This document shows positions 17,025-24,748 of a stretch of DNA of 64,000 nt, piece after piece. Every line of letters begins with the position of its first letter. Position 1 is the first letter of the stretch. Position numbers and translations under genes: made by a program. Where the stretch lies: assembly GCF_001423905.1 (NCBI RefSeq), contig NZ_LMPQ01000010.1, positions 845,332 to 909,331 on the forward strand, read 5' to 3'. Origin of the DNA: Frigoribacterium sp. Leaf186 (GTDB lineage Bacteria > Actinomycetota > Actinomycetes > Actinomycetales > Microbacteriaceae). The notes beneath the pieces were generated by a model. That model ran no database searches. It was not told the DNA's origin and saw nothing but the letters and a program-made list of their open reading frames with translations.

Positions 17025-19427
17025 ATGGGCATCCAGACCTCGCTCGACGCGATCCACGAGGCCGACCGCCTGGTCGACTCGATGCGCCTCGCCGACGACC
17101 TCGCCCTCGACGCGGCCCGCACCGGGGGCGCCCGCACGATCCGGGTGCTGCGCGGCGCCCTCGAGAGCGACGACCAGCTCGTCGCCATCGCCGCGACGAA
17201 CGCCCTCGCCCAGGTGTTCGACGAGCAGGCCGACGTCGTGCTGAGCGACCTGCTGTCGAGCGACCGCACCTTCTTGCGCGAGCACGCCGCGTCGGCGCTC
17301 AGCCAGCGCCTGCCGCGCCACGACACGGTGGGCCGGCTGATCGGCCTCGTCGTCGCGGGCGGGTTCACGGGCATGGTCGCGCAGCGCACGCTCGAGCAGT
17401 GGTCGTCGTCCGCTCCGGCCGTCGTCGGCGTCGCCCTCGAGGGCACCCTGATCGGCGTGCACGAGCCCGGCGCGCGGTACCGCCTGGTCGAGACGCTCGG
17501 CCTCGTGCGGGCCCGCATCGCCTCGCGTCCCCTGTTGACGATCGCCCTCGACGCCGGTGAGGACGAGCACGTCCGCGTCGCCGCCGTCTCCGCCCTGGGG
17601 CAACGTCGCGGGGACCACGGGGTCGCGGCCGCCGTCCGCGAGCTCGCTCGCCACGACGGCTACCTCGGCGACGTGGCCCGCCTCTCGACGATCGACCTGT
17701 CGGCCCCGGACGAGGTGCCCGACGGCGACCGCCGGCGCGACCGCGGACTCGACCCCGAGCTCGACGGCACCGACCCGGCCGGTCGCGAGGGCCTCACCAT
17801 CGCGCAGCTCTTCCTGCACGCCGACATCGATGCCGGGCTCACGCACGCCGGCAGCGGGGACAACGGCGGCATCGCGACGCTGCTCGTGCGACTCGGCGAC
17901 GCCCTGGCCGCGGCGCCCTCCGCGTCCGACGGGCCGGGCGCCTCCTCGGGTCAGGCGGCCTCCGGCGCCGACGCCTTCGTCGCGCGCGAGGCCCTCGCCG
18001 CGCTCGCGGCCCTGAGCCCGGGAGGCGCGGTGGACGCACCCGGCGCCCGGGGCGTCGACCGCGTCGTCACCCTGTCGCGCGGCTCGGCCGACGCGGCGGT
18101 GGCGAGCGTGCACGACCTGGCGACCCGCGCCTCCGGGCACGTCTACGGGCGGGTGCCGCTGCTCAGCGACCCCGTCTCGTCGGCGACCGCCTGGCCGCTG
18201 CGGGTCGCCGCGCGCCGGGGCATCCGGCGGGTGCTGCGGGCCGCGGGCGGGGTCGACCTGCTGCACCTGCGGATGGCCGACGTGGGCAGCCTGGCGGCGG
18301 CCGACGTGGCGCGCGAGCTCGACATCCCCGTGGTGTTCACGGTCGCGCCCGACCCGCACGCCGTCATCCAGTCGCTCGACCTGTCGGGCGCCCTGACCCG
18401 CGAGACCTTCGGCGACGTCGACGAGGTCGAGCACTTCTGGTTCCGCACGCGACTCGTGCAGCAGCTCGCCTCGAACGCCTCGCACACCGTGCTCTTCCCC
18501 CGGCCGGAGCTCGAGCGCGACATGCGCGAGCTGGTCGGCATCGACGTCACCTCGCACCCCGAGCGGCACACGATCGTGCCAGAGGGCATCGACCTCGACG
18601 TGGTCGACCGCTCGGTCGCCGAGGCCGCCGAGCACGCCGCCGGACGCCCCGCGACCCCGCCGCTCGCCGAGCTGTGCGCCCTGCTCGAGTCGCTGCCGCC
18701 CGAGCGCCGCGGCCTGCCGCTGCTCGTCAGCGTCGGCCGCCTGCACCGGGTGAAGGGCATGGCGACGATCGTCGAGGCCTGGGCCGGCGGCGCGGCCGGC
18801 GCGCCCGGCGCCGCGGAGGCCGACGCCAGTGTCGACGGGGCCGACGCGCACGGGGTGCCGCTGCGCGACCGCGCGAACCTGCTGCTGATCGGCGGCGACC
18901 TCGAACACCCCAGCGCCGACGAGCGCGAACAGCTCGACCTGATCGACGCGATCGTCCCTGCGGGCCGGCAGCGCGCCTCCGGACTGTTGCTGCCCGGCCA
19001 CCGCCCCAACGACACCGTCGCCCGCTGGGTCGCCGCGGCCCGGTTCGGCCTGCCGGGGCTGGCGGCTCCGCGGGGCGTCTACGTCTGCGGCAGCCTCAAG
19101 GAGGAGTTCGGCATCGCCCTGCTCGAGGCCATGGGCTCCGGCCTGCTCGTCGTCGCACCGCAGGGCGGCGGTCCGTCGACCTACGTGCGTCAGGGCGACA
19201 CCGGCTGGCTCACCCGCACCTGGGACGTCGACGCCCTGCGCCAGGCCATGGGCGAGGCCCTGACCGCGGCCGCGGCCGAGACCACGGAGGCGCGCGCGGC
19301 TCGGTCGCGCGACACCGTCGAGCGGTCCTTCACGATCCAGGCCATGGCGCGGTCGCTGTCGGGCGTCTACGACACGGTGCACCACGACGAACTCGAGCAG
19401 CGCGAGTGGAGCGTGAGCGCACGATGA
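17025..19427 (+). CDS. HEAT-like repeat protein fused to a GT-B glycosyltransferase
   Basis: The 800-residue protein has two parts. Residues about 1-235 are helical HEAT-like repeats (runs such as DDQLVAIAATNALAQVF and HVRVAAVSALGQRR). After an Ala/Gly-rich linker, residues about 340-790 form a GT4-like glycosyltransferase. It has a donor-site region VSVGRLHRVKGMATIVEAW and the E-x7-E segment EEFGIALLEAMGSGLLVVAP near residue 693. It would transfer a sugar from a nucleotide donor in the cytoplasm. The fusion of HEAT repeats to GT4 is unusual and may provide a docking surface. ATG at 17025 has a GAGAGG site. The stop overlaps the next gene (ATGA). Confidence 0.8.
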   Translation: MGIQTSLDAIHEADRLVDSMRLADDLALDAARTGGARTIRVLRGALESDDQLVAIAATNALAQVFDEQADVVLSDLLSSDRTFLREHAASALSQRLPRHDTVGRLIGLVVAGGFTGMVAQRTLEQWSSSAPAVVGVALEGTLIGVHEPGARYRLVETLGLVRARIASRPLLTIALDAGEDEHVRVAAVSALGQRRGDHGVAAAVRELARHDGYLGDVARLSTIDLSAPDEVPDGDRRRDRGLDPELDGTDPAGREGLTIAQLFLHADIDAGLTHAGSGDNGGIATLLVRLGDALAAAPSASDGPGASSGQAASGADAFVAREALAALAALSPGGAVDAPGARGVDRVVTLSRGSADAAVASVHDLATRASGHVYGRVPLLSDPVSSATAWPLRVAARRGIRRVLRAAGGVDLLHLRMADVGSLAAADVARELDIPVVFTVAPDPHAVIQSLDLSGALTRETFGDVDEVEHFWFRTRLVQQLASNASHTVLFPRPELERDMRELVGIDVTSHPERHTIVPEGIDLDVVDRSVAEAAEHAAGRPATPPLAELCALLESLPPERRGLPLLVSVGRLHRVKGMATIVEAWAGGAAGAPGAAEADASVDGADAHGVPLRDRANLLLIGGDLEHPSADEREQLDLIDAIVPAGRQRASGLLLPGHRPNDTVARWVAAARFGLPGLAAPRGVYVCGSLKEEFGIALLEAMGSGLLVVAPQGGGPSTYVRQGDTGWLTRTWDVDALRQAMGEALTAAAAETTEARAARSRDTVERSFTIQAMARSLSGVYDTVHHDELEQREWSVSAR

Positions 19428-20932
19428 CCCTGCTCGTCATCAGCCCCGACTACGCCTCGCACCTGCTGCCGCTCGCGACCCTGGCCACCGAGTGGCGCGA
19501 CCGCGGTGAGCGCGTCGTCGTCGCGACCGGGCCGGCCACCGCCGCGATCGTCGAGTCGTTCGGCTTCGAGCGCGTGCACCTGCAGCTCGGGCGCGGCTCG
19601 AACCCCGGGGTGATCCGTGCCGAGGAGCAGGTCGCCGACGAGGACGCGTCGCTGCGCGGCTTCTTCGACGCCACCCGCCTCGGCATGGTCGAGACGCTGT
19701 CGTACCAGGCGCGCGAACGCCTCACCGACCTCATGTGGCAGCCGGTCGCGACGGCCCGCGCCGTGCTCGACGTGGTCGCCGCCGTCCGGCCCGACCAGAT
19801 CGTGGTGGACCACCTCGCCTTCAGCGCCCGGCTCGCCCTCGTGGCCGGCGGCGTGCCGTTCGCCGACGTCGTGCTCGGCCACCCGACGGCGCTGCCCGTG
19901 GGCGACGAGGTCTACGGCTGCCCGCCCGAGTGGCCCGCCGCGTTCGGCGGGGCCGGTGCGGGTGCAGGTGCGAGTGCCGGGGCAGGTGCCGGGGCCGGGG
20001 CGGGTGCGGGTGCGGCGGGCGCCGCCGGACCCGCCGACGACTCGAGTCGCACCGCCGAATCGACGTCGCACCGCCACATTCGGCGGTTCGACGTTCAGTC
20101 GGCGGTGCCGTCCGCGACCGATGCCCGGTTCGACGCCGGGCCCGCTCCGGCGGGCATCGCGGGCCTGCGCGAGCTCTGCGAACGGGTCGACGCCTCGTTC
20201 ACCGCCGAGTGGAACGCCGCCCTGGCCGAGCTCGCGCCACACCTGCCGCCGTCGACGAGCGCGTTCGGCGAGCACGGCGACCTGCTGCTCTACAACTACC
20301 CCGGCGAGCTCGCCGACCCGGCCCGCGACGCCCTGCTGCCGCCGCACGTCTGGCTCGGGTCGGCCGTCCGCGCCGAGCCCGTCGACGCCGAGGTCGCCGC
20401 CTGGCTGGCCGACGCCGACGCCGCCCCGTTCGTCTACGTCAGCTTCGGCAGCTTCCTGTCGGTGCGGTCCGACGTGCTCGGGCGCGTGGCCGAGGCCCTG
20501 CGGAGGGTCGGGGTGCGGGCGGCGATCGCGCTCGGTTCCGGGGCCCGCGCCGACCTCGGCGAGGTGCCGGCCGACTGGCTCGTCCGCGAGTTCCTGCCGC
20601 AGGTGACCCTGCTCGACGCGGCGGCCGCGGCCGTCACGCACGGGGGCAACAACAGCGTGACCGAGGCGATGACCGCGGGAGTGCCCGTGGTCGTCCTGCC
20701 GTTCTCGACCGACCAGTTCGCCGGGGCCGCGGCCCTCGAGCGCACCGGCGTCGGCGTCGCTCTGGCCCCTAACACGGCGACCGCCGACGAGCTGGCGGAG
20801 GCGCTGAGGCACGTGCTCGACCTGTCGACGCGTGACCCCGGTGCGGCCGGGCGCCTGGCCGGGCTGGCGTCGTCGCTGCGCGAGGCGCCCGGGCGGGCAC
20901 GAGCCCACGCGGCGCTCACCGCGACCGGCTGA
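19424..20932 (+). CDS. MGT-family (GT1-like) glycosyltransferase with a palindromic-element insertion
   Basis: The 502-residue protein is a UDP-glycosyltransferase-like enzyme. It has the N-terminal MTLLVISPDYASHLLPLATLA, FVYVSFGSFLSV as the inter-domain strand, and the donor motif THGGNNSVTEAMTAGVPVV with FSTDQFAGAAALERTGVG near residues 405-445. It is longer than typical members (about 400-430). The excess is a Gly/Ala repeat run (about 175-205) followed by residues about 209-228, which are encoded by nested-palindrome element F. Both sit in the variable interdomain region. It overlaps the HEAT-GT gene by four bases and is probably cotranscribed. Confidence 0.85.
   Translation: MTLLVISPDYASHLLPLATLATEWRDRGERVVVATGPATAAIVESFGFERVHLQLGRGSNPGVIRAEEQVADEDASLRGFFDATRLGMVETLSYQARERLTDLMWQPVATARAVLDVVAAVRPDQIVVDHLAFSARLALVAGGVPFADVVLGHPTALPVGDEVYGCPPEWPAAFGGAGAGAGASAGAGAGAGAGAGAAGAAGPADDSSRTAESTSHRHIRRFDVQSAVPSATDARFDAGPAPAGIAGLRELCERVDASFTAEWNAALAELAPHLPPSTSAFGEHGDLLLYNYPGELADPARDALLPPHVWLGSAVRAEPVDAEVAAWLADADAAPFVYVSFGSFLSVRSDVLGRVAEALRRVGVRAAIALGSGARADLGEVPADWLVREFLPQVTLLDAAAAAVTHGGNNSVTEAMTAGVPVVVLPFSTDQFAGAAALERTGVGVALAPNTATADELAEALRHVLDLSTRDPGAAGRLAGLASSLREAPGRARAHAALTATG
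20049..20108. repeat. Nested-palindrome element F, inside a coding sequence
   Basis: Arms 20049-20075 and 20082-20108 pair at 23 of 27 positions around a 6-nt loop. GCACCGCC words occur twice per arm, as in element A. It is read in frame as about 20 residues of the glycosyltransferase (TSHRHIRRFDVQ region) without breaking the frame. Confidence 0.8.
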
Positions 20933-20977
20933 CCGCCCCGGCCCGACTCCGGCCCGAGGGCAGGAGGCGCGGCTCGG

Positions 20978-21775
20978 CTACATCGACCGGGTCGCGAGGA
21001 TGCCTCCGTCGACGTCGAGCAGCGTCCCGTGCACGAAGGCCGCCTCGTCCGACGCCAGGTAGCGCACGGCGTAGGCGACGTCGACGGGTCGCACGGGGCG
21101 CCCGGCCGGGGTGACGGCGGTCAGCTGGTCGAGCACCGCGGCGGACTCGGCGTTGCCCGGCGTCGACGTCGCGCCGGGTGCCACGCTGTTGACGCGGACC
21201 CCGTGCGGGCCGAACTCGGCCGCCCAGGTGCGGGTCATCTGCTCGAGGGCGGCCTTCGACGCCGTGTACATGGCACCGAAGGGGACGCCGACGCGGGACA
21301 TCCACGAGCCGATGTTCACGACGGCACCCGAGCCGCGCTCGGCCATCGCCGGGGCGAGTGCGCCCACCAGGACGTGCGGCGCGCGGATGTTCGTCCGGAG
21401 GATCGCGTCGAGGTCGTCGTCGGTCAGGGCGGCGGTCGGCATCGTCGGGTAGACGCCGGCGTTGTTGACCAGCACGTCGACCCGGCCGTCGAGCGCGGTG
21501 GTGGCGTCGCGGGCGAACGCGCGGAGGTCGTCGTACGAGCCGGCGAGGTCGGCGGGCACGGCCAGCGCCGAGCCGCCGCGGGCCGTGACGGCGTCGACGA
21601 CCCGTCGGGCGCGGGTCGCGTCGCGTCCGCTGACGACGACGGTGGCACCCGACGCGGCGAGCACGTGGGCGATCGCCTCGCCGATGCCGCTGGTCGAGCC
21701 GGTGACGATCGCGGTGCGACCGGCCAGGCGGGTGTCGGTGGGAAGGGAGTCGAGGATCTCTTGATTGGACTGCAT
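20978..21775 (-). CDS. SDR-family oxidoreductase
   Basis: The 265-residue protein is a classical short-chain dehydrogenase/reductase. It has the cofactor motif TGSTSGIG (residues 25-32), NNAG (104-107), the catalytic Ser in GSWMS and YTASK (Tyr170, Lys174), and the C-terminal LDVDGG. SGRD after strand 2 hints at NADP preference. The substrate is unknown. It is divergent from a TetR gene, with two TGGAC-N6-GTCCA operators between them, so that regulator very likely represses it. A GGAGGCGCGG motif follows the stop. Confidence 0.92.
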   Translation of the reverse strand: MQSNQEILDSLPTDTRLAGRTAIVTGSTSGIGEAIAHVLAASGATVVVSGRDATRARRVVDAVTARGGSALAVPADLAGSYDDLRAFARDATTALDGRVDVLVNNAGVYPTMPTAALTDDDLDAILRTNIRAPHVLVGALAPAMAERGSGAVVNIGSWMSRVGVPFGAMYTASKAALEQMTRTWAAEFGPHGVRVNSVAPGATSTPGNAESAAVLDQLTAVTPAGRPVRPVDVAYAVRYLASDEAAFVHGTLLDVDGGILATRSM

Positions 21776-21792
21776 GGTCCATTCGTAGCATG

Positions 21793-21834
21793 GAGTGGAC
21801 CCGCGAGTCCACTCATTCTGGACCACGGAGTCCA
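21793..21834. promoter_or_regulatory. Twin TetR-type operators TGGAC-N6-GTCCA
   Basis: Two inverted repeats with identical arms and spacing (21796-21811 within GAGTGGAC/GTCCACTC, and 21819-21834) sit 23 bp apart between the SDR gene and the TetR gene. The second ends 7 bp before the TetR -10 box, so autoregulation and SDR repression are both expected. Confidence 0.75.
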
Positions 21835-21841
21835 CCGGGTC

Positions 21842-21847
21842 TAGGCT
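21842..21847 (+). promoter_or_regulatory. -10 box TAGGCT of a leaderless promoter
   Basis: TAGGCT ends 6 nt before the GTG start of the TetR gene at 21854. Confidence 0.6.
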
Positions 21848-21853
21848 CGACGG

Positions 21854-22462
21854 GTGGAAGAGACCAAGATCACCGAGCGGGGCCGCCTCACTCGTCAGCG
21901 CATCATCGACGAGACCGGCCGCCAGATCCTCGCGTCGGGCGTCGGCGGCACCACCCTCGACACCGTGCGGGCCGCGACGTTGACGAGCAAGAGCCAGCTG
22001 TTCCACTACTTCCCCGGTGGCAAGGCCGAACTCGTCCGCGAGGTCGCCCTGTGGGAGGGGCGGCAGCTGCTCGAGGCGCAGGAGCCCGAGATCCACGACC
22101 TCGGCACCTGGGCGTCGTGGGAGCGCTGGCGCGCCGCGCTCGTCGAGTACTACATCAGCCTCGGTCGCTGGGCCTGCCCGATCGGCACGCTCGCCTCGCA
22201 GGCGGCGGCGTTCGACGCCGAGCTCGAGACGATGATCAGGTCGAGCTGGGACGCCTGGCGCTCGCAGCTCGCGGCGGGCGTCCGGCGGCTCCAGCAGGCG
22301 GGTTCGGTCGACGAGGGCGCCGACCCGGTCCGCGTCGCCACGGCGATCATCGCGGCGATCCAGGGGGGACTGCTGCTGAGCCAGTCCGAGCGCGCGGGTT
22401 GGCCGCTCGAGGCCGCGCTCGACCACGCGCTCGGGCCGCTGCACACCGTGCGCACCGACTGA
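21854..22462 (+). CDS. TetR-family transcriptional regulator
   Basis: The 202-residue protein has an N-terminal TetR DNA-binding region (RQRIIDETGRQILASGVGG then TLTSKSQLFHYFPGGKAELV). Its C-terminal ligand domain is of the LmrA/YxaF kind (ACPIGTLASQAAAFDAEL). The GTG start is fixed by the leaderless promoter box. It probably represses itself and the divergent SDR gene through the paired TGGAC-N6-GTCCA sites. The inducer is unknown. Confidence 0.88.
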   Translation: MEETKITERGRLTRQRIIDETGRQILASGVGGTTLDTVRAATLTSKSQLFHYFPGGKAELVREVALWEGRQLLEAQEPEIHDLGTWASWERWRAALVEYYISLGRWACPIGTLASQAAAFDAELETMIRSSWDAWRSQLAAGVRRLQQAGSVDEGADPVRVATAIIAAIQGGLLLSQSERAGWPLEAALDHALGPLHTVRTD

Positions 22463-22477
22463 GGCGGGGCGGCCGCC

Positions 22478-23134
22478 CTACCCCCCGAAGACGACCGCGC
22501 GCATCGCGTCGACGCCGACCGACGCGTCTCGGTAGCGCTGCATGAGCGCGGCGTTGGCGTCGTACTGCGGTCCCTCGCGCACCTCGGCCTGGTGGTGCAG
22601 GGCGAAGACCATGCCCTCGTGGCGTCGCGGGGCCTCGCCGAGCAGGGTGGTGTGGGCGAGGTACCAGGCGGCGTCCTCGAAGCCCCAGCCCCGGAACCGT
22701 TCGTCCTGACCGCCGTGCGCCCGCCACGAGGAGGCGCGGGTCACGTAGACCCCCGAGCAGGCCCCGCGGACGAGCTCGAAGTCGCACCGCTCGAGGGGCG
22801 TGCCCGCGGCCGCCTGCGCGGTGCCGTCGCGACCCAGCCAGTGGTAATCGGTGTACGGCAGGTGCACCCGGCCGCTGGTGCGGGCCGCCTCGATCGCCGC
22901 GAGCAGGGGCTCGCGCTGCGGCAGGGTGTCGGCGTCTCCGATGACGGCGATCTCGTCGTCGGCCAGGGACGCGACCCCGAGGTTGCGGCACTGCGCCAGG
23001 TTGAACACCGGGTCGGGCGAGTCGATCGTGCGGATCTCGGCCTCGGGCAGCGCCTCGGCGTACCAGTCGCGGACGACCTCGAACGCGGCGATCCGACTCG
23101 GCTGCGGACGCCAGGGGAGCACGACGGTGACCAT
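22478..23134 (-). CDS. GT-A-fold glycosyltransferase
   Basis: The 218-residue protein has a nucleotide-sugar-binding N-terminal half with the metal-binding GDADT (DxD-type) motif near residue 67. The C-terminal segment GWGFEDAAW near 150 is typical of galactosyl/GalNAc-transferase C-terminal regions. It is short and soluble. The acceptor is unknown. ATG at 23134 lies 6 nt from a reverse-strand TAGGCT box, so it is leaderless. It is convergent with the TetR gene and close to the 15-21 kb glycan genes. Confidence 0.78.
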   Translation of the reverse strand: MVTVVLPWRPQPSRIAAFEVVRDWYAEALPEAEIRTIDSPDPVFNLAQCRNLGVASLADDEIAVIGDADTLPQREPLLAAIEAARTSGRVHLPYTDYHWLGRDGTAQAAAGTPLERCDFELVRGACSGVYVTRASSWRAHGGQDERFRGWGFEDAAWYLAHTTLLGEAPRRHEGMVFALHHQAEVREGPQYDANAALMQRYRDASVGVDAMRAVVFGG

Positions 23135-23140
23135 CCCGCG

Positions 23141-23146
23141 AGCCTA
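23141..23146 (-). promoter_or_regulatory. -10 box TAGGCT of a leaderless promoter
   Basis: On the reverse strand TAGGCT ends 6 nt before the ATG of the glycosyltransferase at 23134. Confidence 0.6.
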
Positions 23147-23205
23147 GCGGCGCGCGCCCGGCGGCCCCGCGCCTCCTGTGCCCGCGCCTCCTGCCCCGAC
23201 GCTCG

Positions 23206-23269
23206 ATGAACCCGGTTTCGAGCCATGAACCCGATCGCTCGTGGGTTCATGGTTCGGAACCGGGTTCAT
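23206..23269. repeat. Nested-palindrome element G
   Basis: Arms 23206-23232 and 23243-23269 pair at 25 of 27 positions around a 10-nt loop. Each arm is ATGAACCC, then an 11-nt spacer, then ATGAACCC. It is the same subtype as element I inside the M23 peptidase gene. Two copies of the GGAGGCGCGG motif (23167, 23183) precede it in the 23135-23325 gap. Confidence 0.85.
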
Positions 23270-23325
23270 GGCCGCCTCCTCGCGCGCCGGCCGCTCGCTC
23301 GCGGGCCGGCTGCTCGCCCGAGCCC

Positions 23326-24585
23326 CTAGGAGGCGCGGCTCGCGTCCGCCGCCCCCCGCAACGTCAGCTCGAGTGCGTGGCCGCGCACGTGGGCCAGGGC
23401 CCGCTCGACGGCGCCCGTGGTCACGACCGCGTCGCCGAGCGTCGAGGCCACTACCTCGGGCGCGGCCCGGTGCGTGAACCGGCTGAGCCACGGGGTGGTC
23501 CGTTCGAGCAGCAGGCCGATCGACGGGGCGACGGCCCCGGCGACGACGATGCGGTCGACGTCGAGCATGCCGCTGAGCATCGCGCAGACGCGCCCGAACC
23601 GTTCGGCGGCGCGTTCGACGAGGCGCAGCGCGGTGGCGTCGCCGGCGTCGGCGGCGGCGAGCACGGCCGGGGCGTCGAGCTCGTCGAGCGGGATGTCACG
23701 CAGCGGCGACGACGCGGGCACGGTGCCCAGCTCGCGAGCCGCCCGGGCCGCGTCGCGCAGCACGGCCCCGAGGCCGTCGGCCGAGCCGACGCCCTCGACC
23801 AGGTCGAGGAGGCGCATCTCGCCCGCGGCACCGCGGCTGCCCCGCACGAGGGCTCCGTCGAGCACGAACCCGGCGCCGAAGCGCTCGCCGGCCAGCAGGG
23901 TCACGAACGAGGCCGGGGCGGCGTCGCCGGCTCCCGCTCCGGAACCCGCGGCCGCGGCAGCCGCCTCGGCCACGGCGGCGAGGTTCGCGTCGTTCTCGAC
24001 GACGACCGCCCAGCCGCGGTCGGCGAACAGTCCCGTGTAGTCGGGGTTCATCAGCACCCAGAAGTCGGCACCGACCTCGACCGGCGAGCGCCCCTCGGCA
24101 TCGGTCGGCGCGGGCACCCCGAGGGTGACGGCCAACACGTCCGCGTCGTCGAGTCCGGCCTCGGCGAGGACGTCGTCGACGAGCCGCGAGACGATGCGGC
24201 GGCGGTCGTCGGCCGTGCCGCCGGGGTCGATCCGTCGCGCGACGCGCGCCACCACCCGGCCGCGGAGGTCCGCCACGACCGCCGTGAGGTGGTGCTGGCC
24301 CGCGTCGACCCCGACGACGTGACCGGCCGAGCGAGCGAGGGCGTACCGGCGGGCCGGTCGGCCCTTCCGGTACTCGCCGGTCGAGCGGGCGTCGGCGAGC
24401 GAGACCATCCAGCCGCGCTCGATCAGGTCGTCGCAGACGCCGAGGACGGTCGAGCGGGTCAGTCCGGTCAGGGCGATCAGGTCGCTGGCCGTGACGGCGT
24501 CGACCGACCAGGCGTGCCTCAGCACCTCGGCCGCGTTGATGCGTCGCAGCAGGCTCGGCGACGACACCCCGGTGCTCAACGCCAC
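23326..24585 (-). CDS. ROK-family transcriptional regulator
   Basis: The 419-residue protein has an N-terminal winged helix (SLLRRINAAEVLRHAWS, then DLIALTGLTRSTVLGVCDDL). The ROK fold includes VGVDAGQHH, an NDAN segment for the phosphate/sugar site, and the C-terminal helix region. The GTG at 24585 was chosen because an AGGAGG (part of the dispersed motif) lies 5 nt upstream. An in-frame ATG at 24657 would add 24 residues. It diverges from an alpha-glucoside ABC importer and GH13 gene and probably represses them through the repeat at 24666-24699. Its last codons are encoded by another copy of the motif. Confidence 0.87.
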   Translation of the reverse strand: MALSTGVSSPSLLRRINAAEVLRHAWSVDAVTASDLIALTGLTRSTVLGVCDDLIERGWMVSLADARSTGEYRKGRPARRYALARSAGHVVGVDAGQHHLTAVVADLRGRVVARVARRIDPGGTADDRRRIVSRLVDDVLAEAGLDDADVLAVTLGVPAPTDAEGRSPVEVGADFWVLMNPDYTGLFADRGWAVVVENDANLAAVAEAAAAAAGSGAGAGDAAPASFVTLLAGERFGAGFVLDGALVRGSRGAAGEMRLLDLVEGVGSADGLGAVLRDAARAARELGTVPASSPLRDIPLDELDAPAVLAAADAGDATALRLVERAAERFGRVCAMLSGMLDVDRIVVAGAVAPSIGLLLERTTPWLSRFTHRAAPEVVASTLGDAVVTTGAVERALAHVRGHALELTLRGAADASRAS

Positions 24586-24665
24586 CCGCGCCTCCTCGTG
24601 CTGTGGCCGGCGTCTCGCGACACGGCGGATCTTTTCGTCGACGACCCATGGTGCCATGCCCCGAA

Positions 24666-24699
24666 TTGATCTAGGGTCTAAATCTACACACCAGATCAA
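24666..24699. promoter_or_regulatory. Putative ROK operator between divergent genes
   Basis: TTGATCT (24666-24672) and AGATCAA (24693-24699) form an inverted repeat around an AT-rich centre that contains TAGGGT (24672-24677), a possible -10 box for the importer operon. It is the only strong palindrome in the divergent region. Confidence 0.6.
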
Positions 24700-24748
24700 C
24701 TCGACCGCGGCGCTGACGCCGAGGTCGCGACCCCCGGGAGACGACGAC

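Noticed and set aside
16968-19385. An 805-codon frame antisense to the HEAT-GT gene
   Set aside because: It has no start context and no motifs, and shows the composition typical of antisense frames in high-GC DNA.
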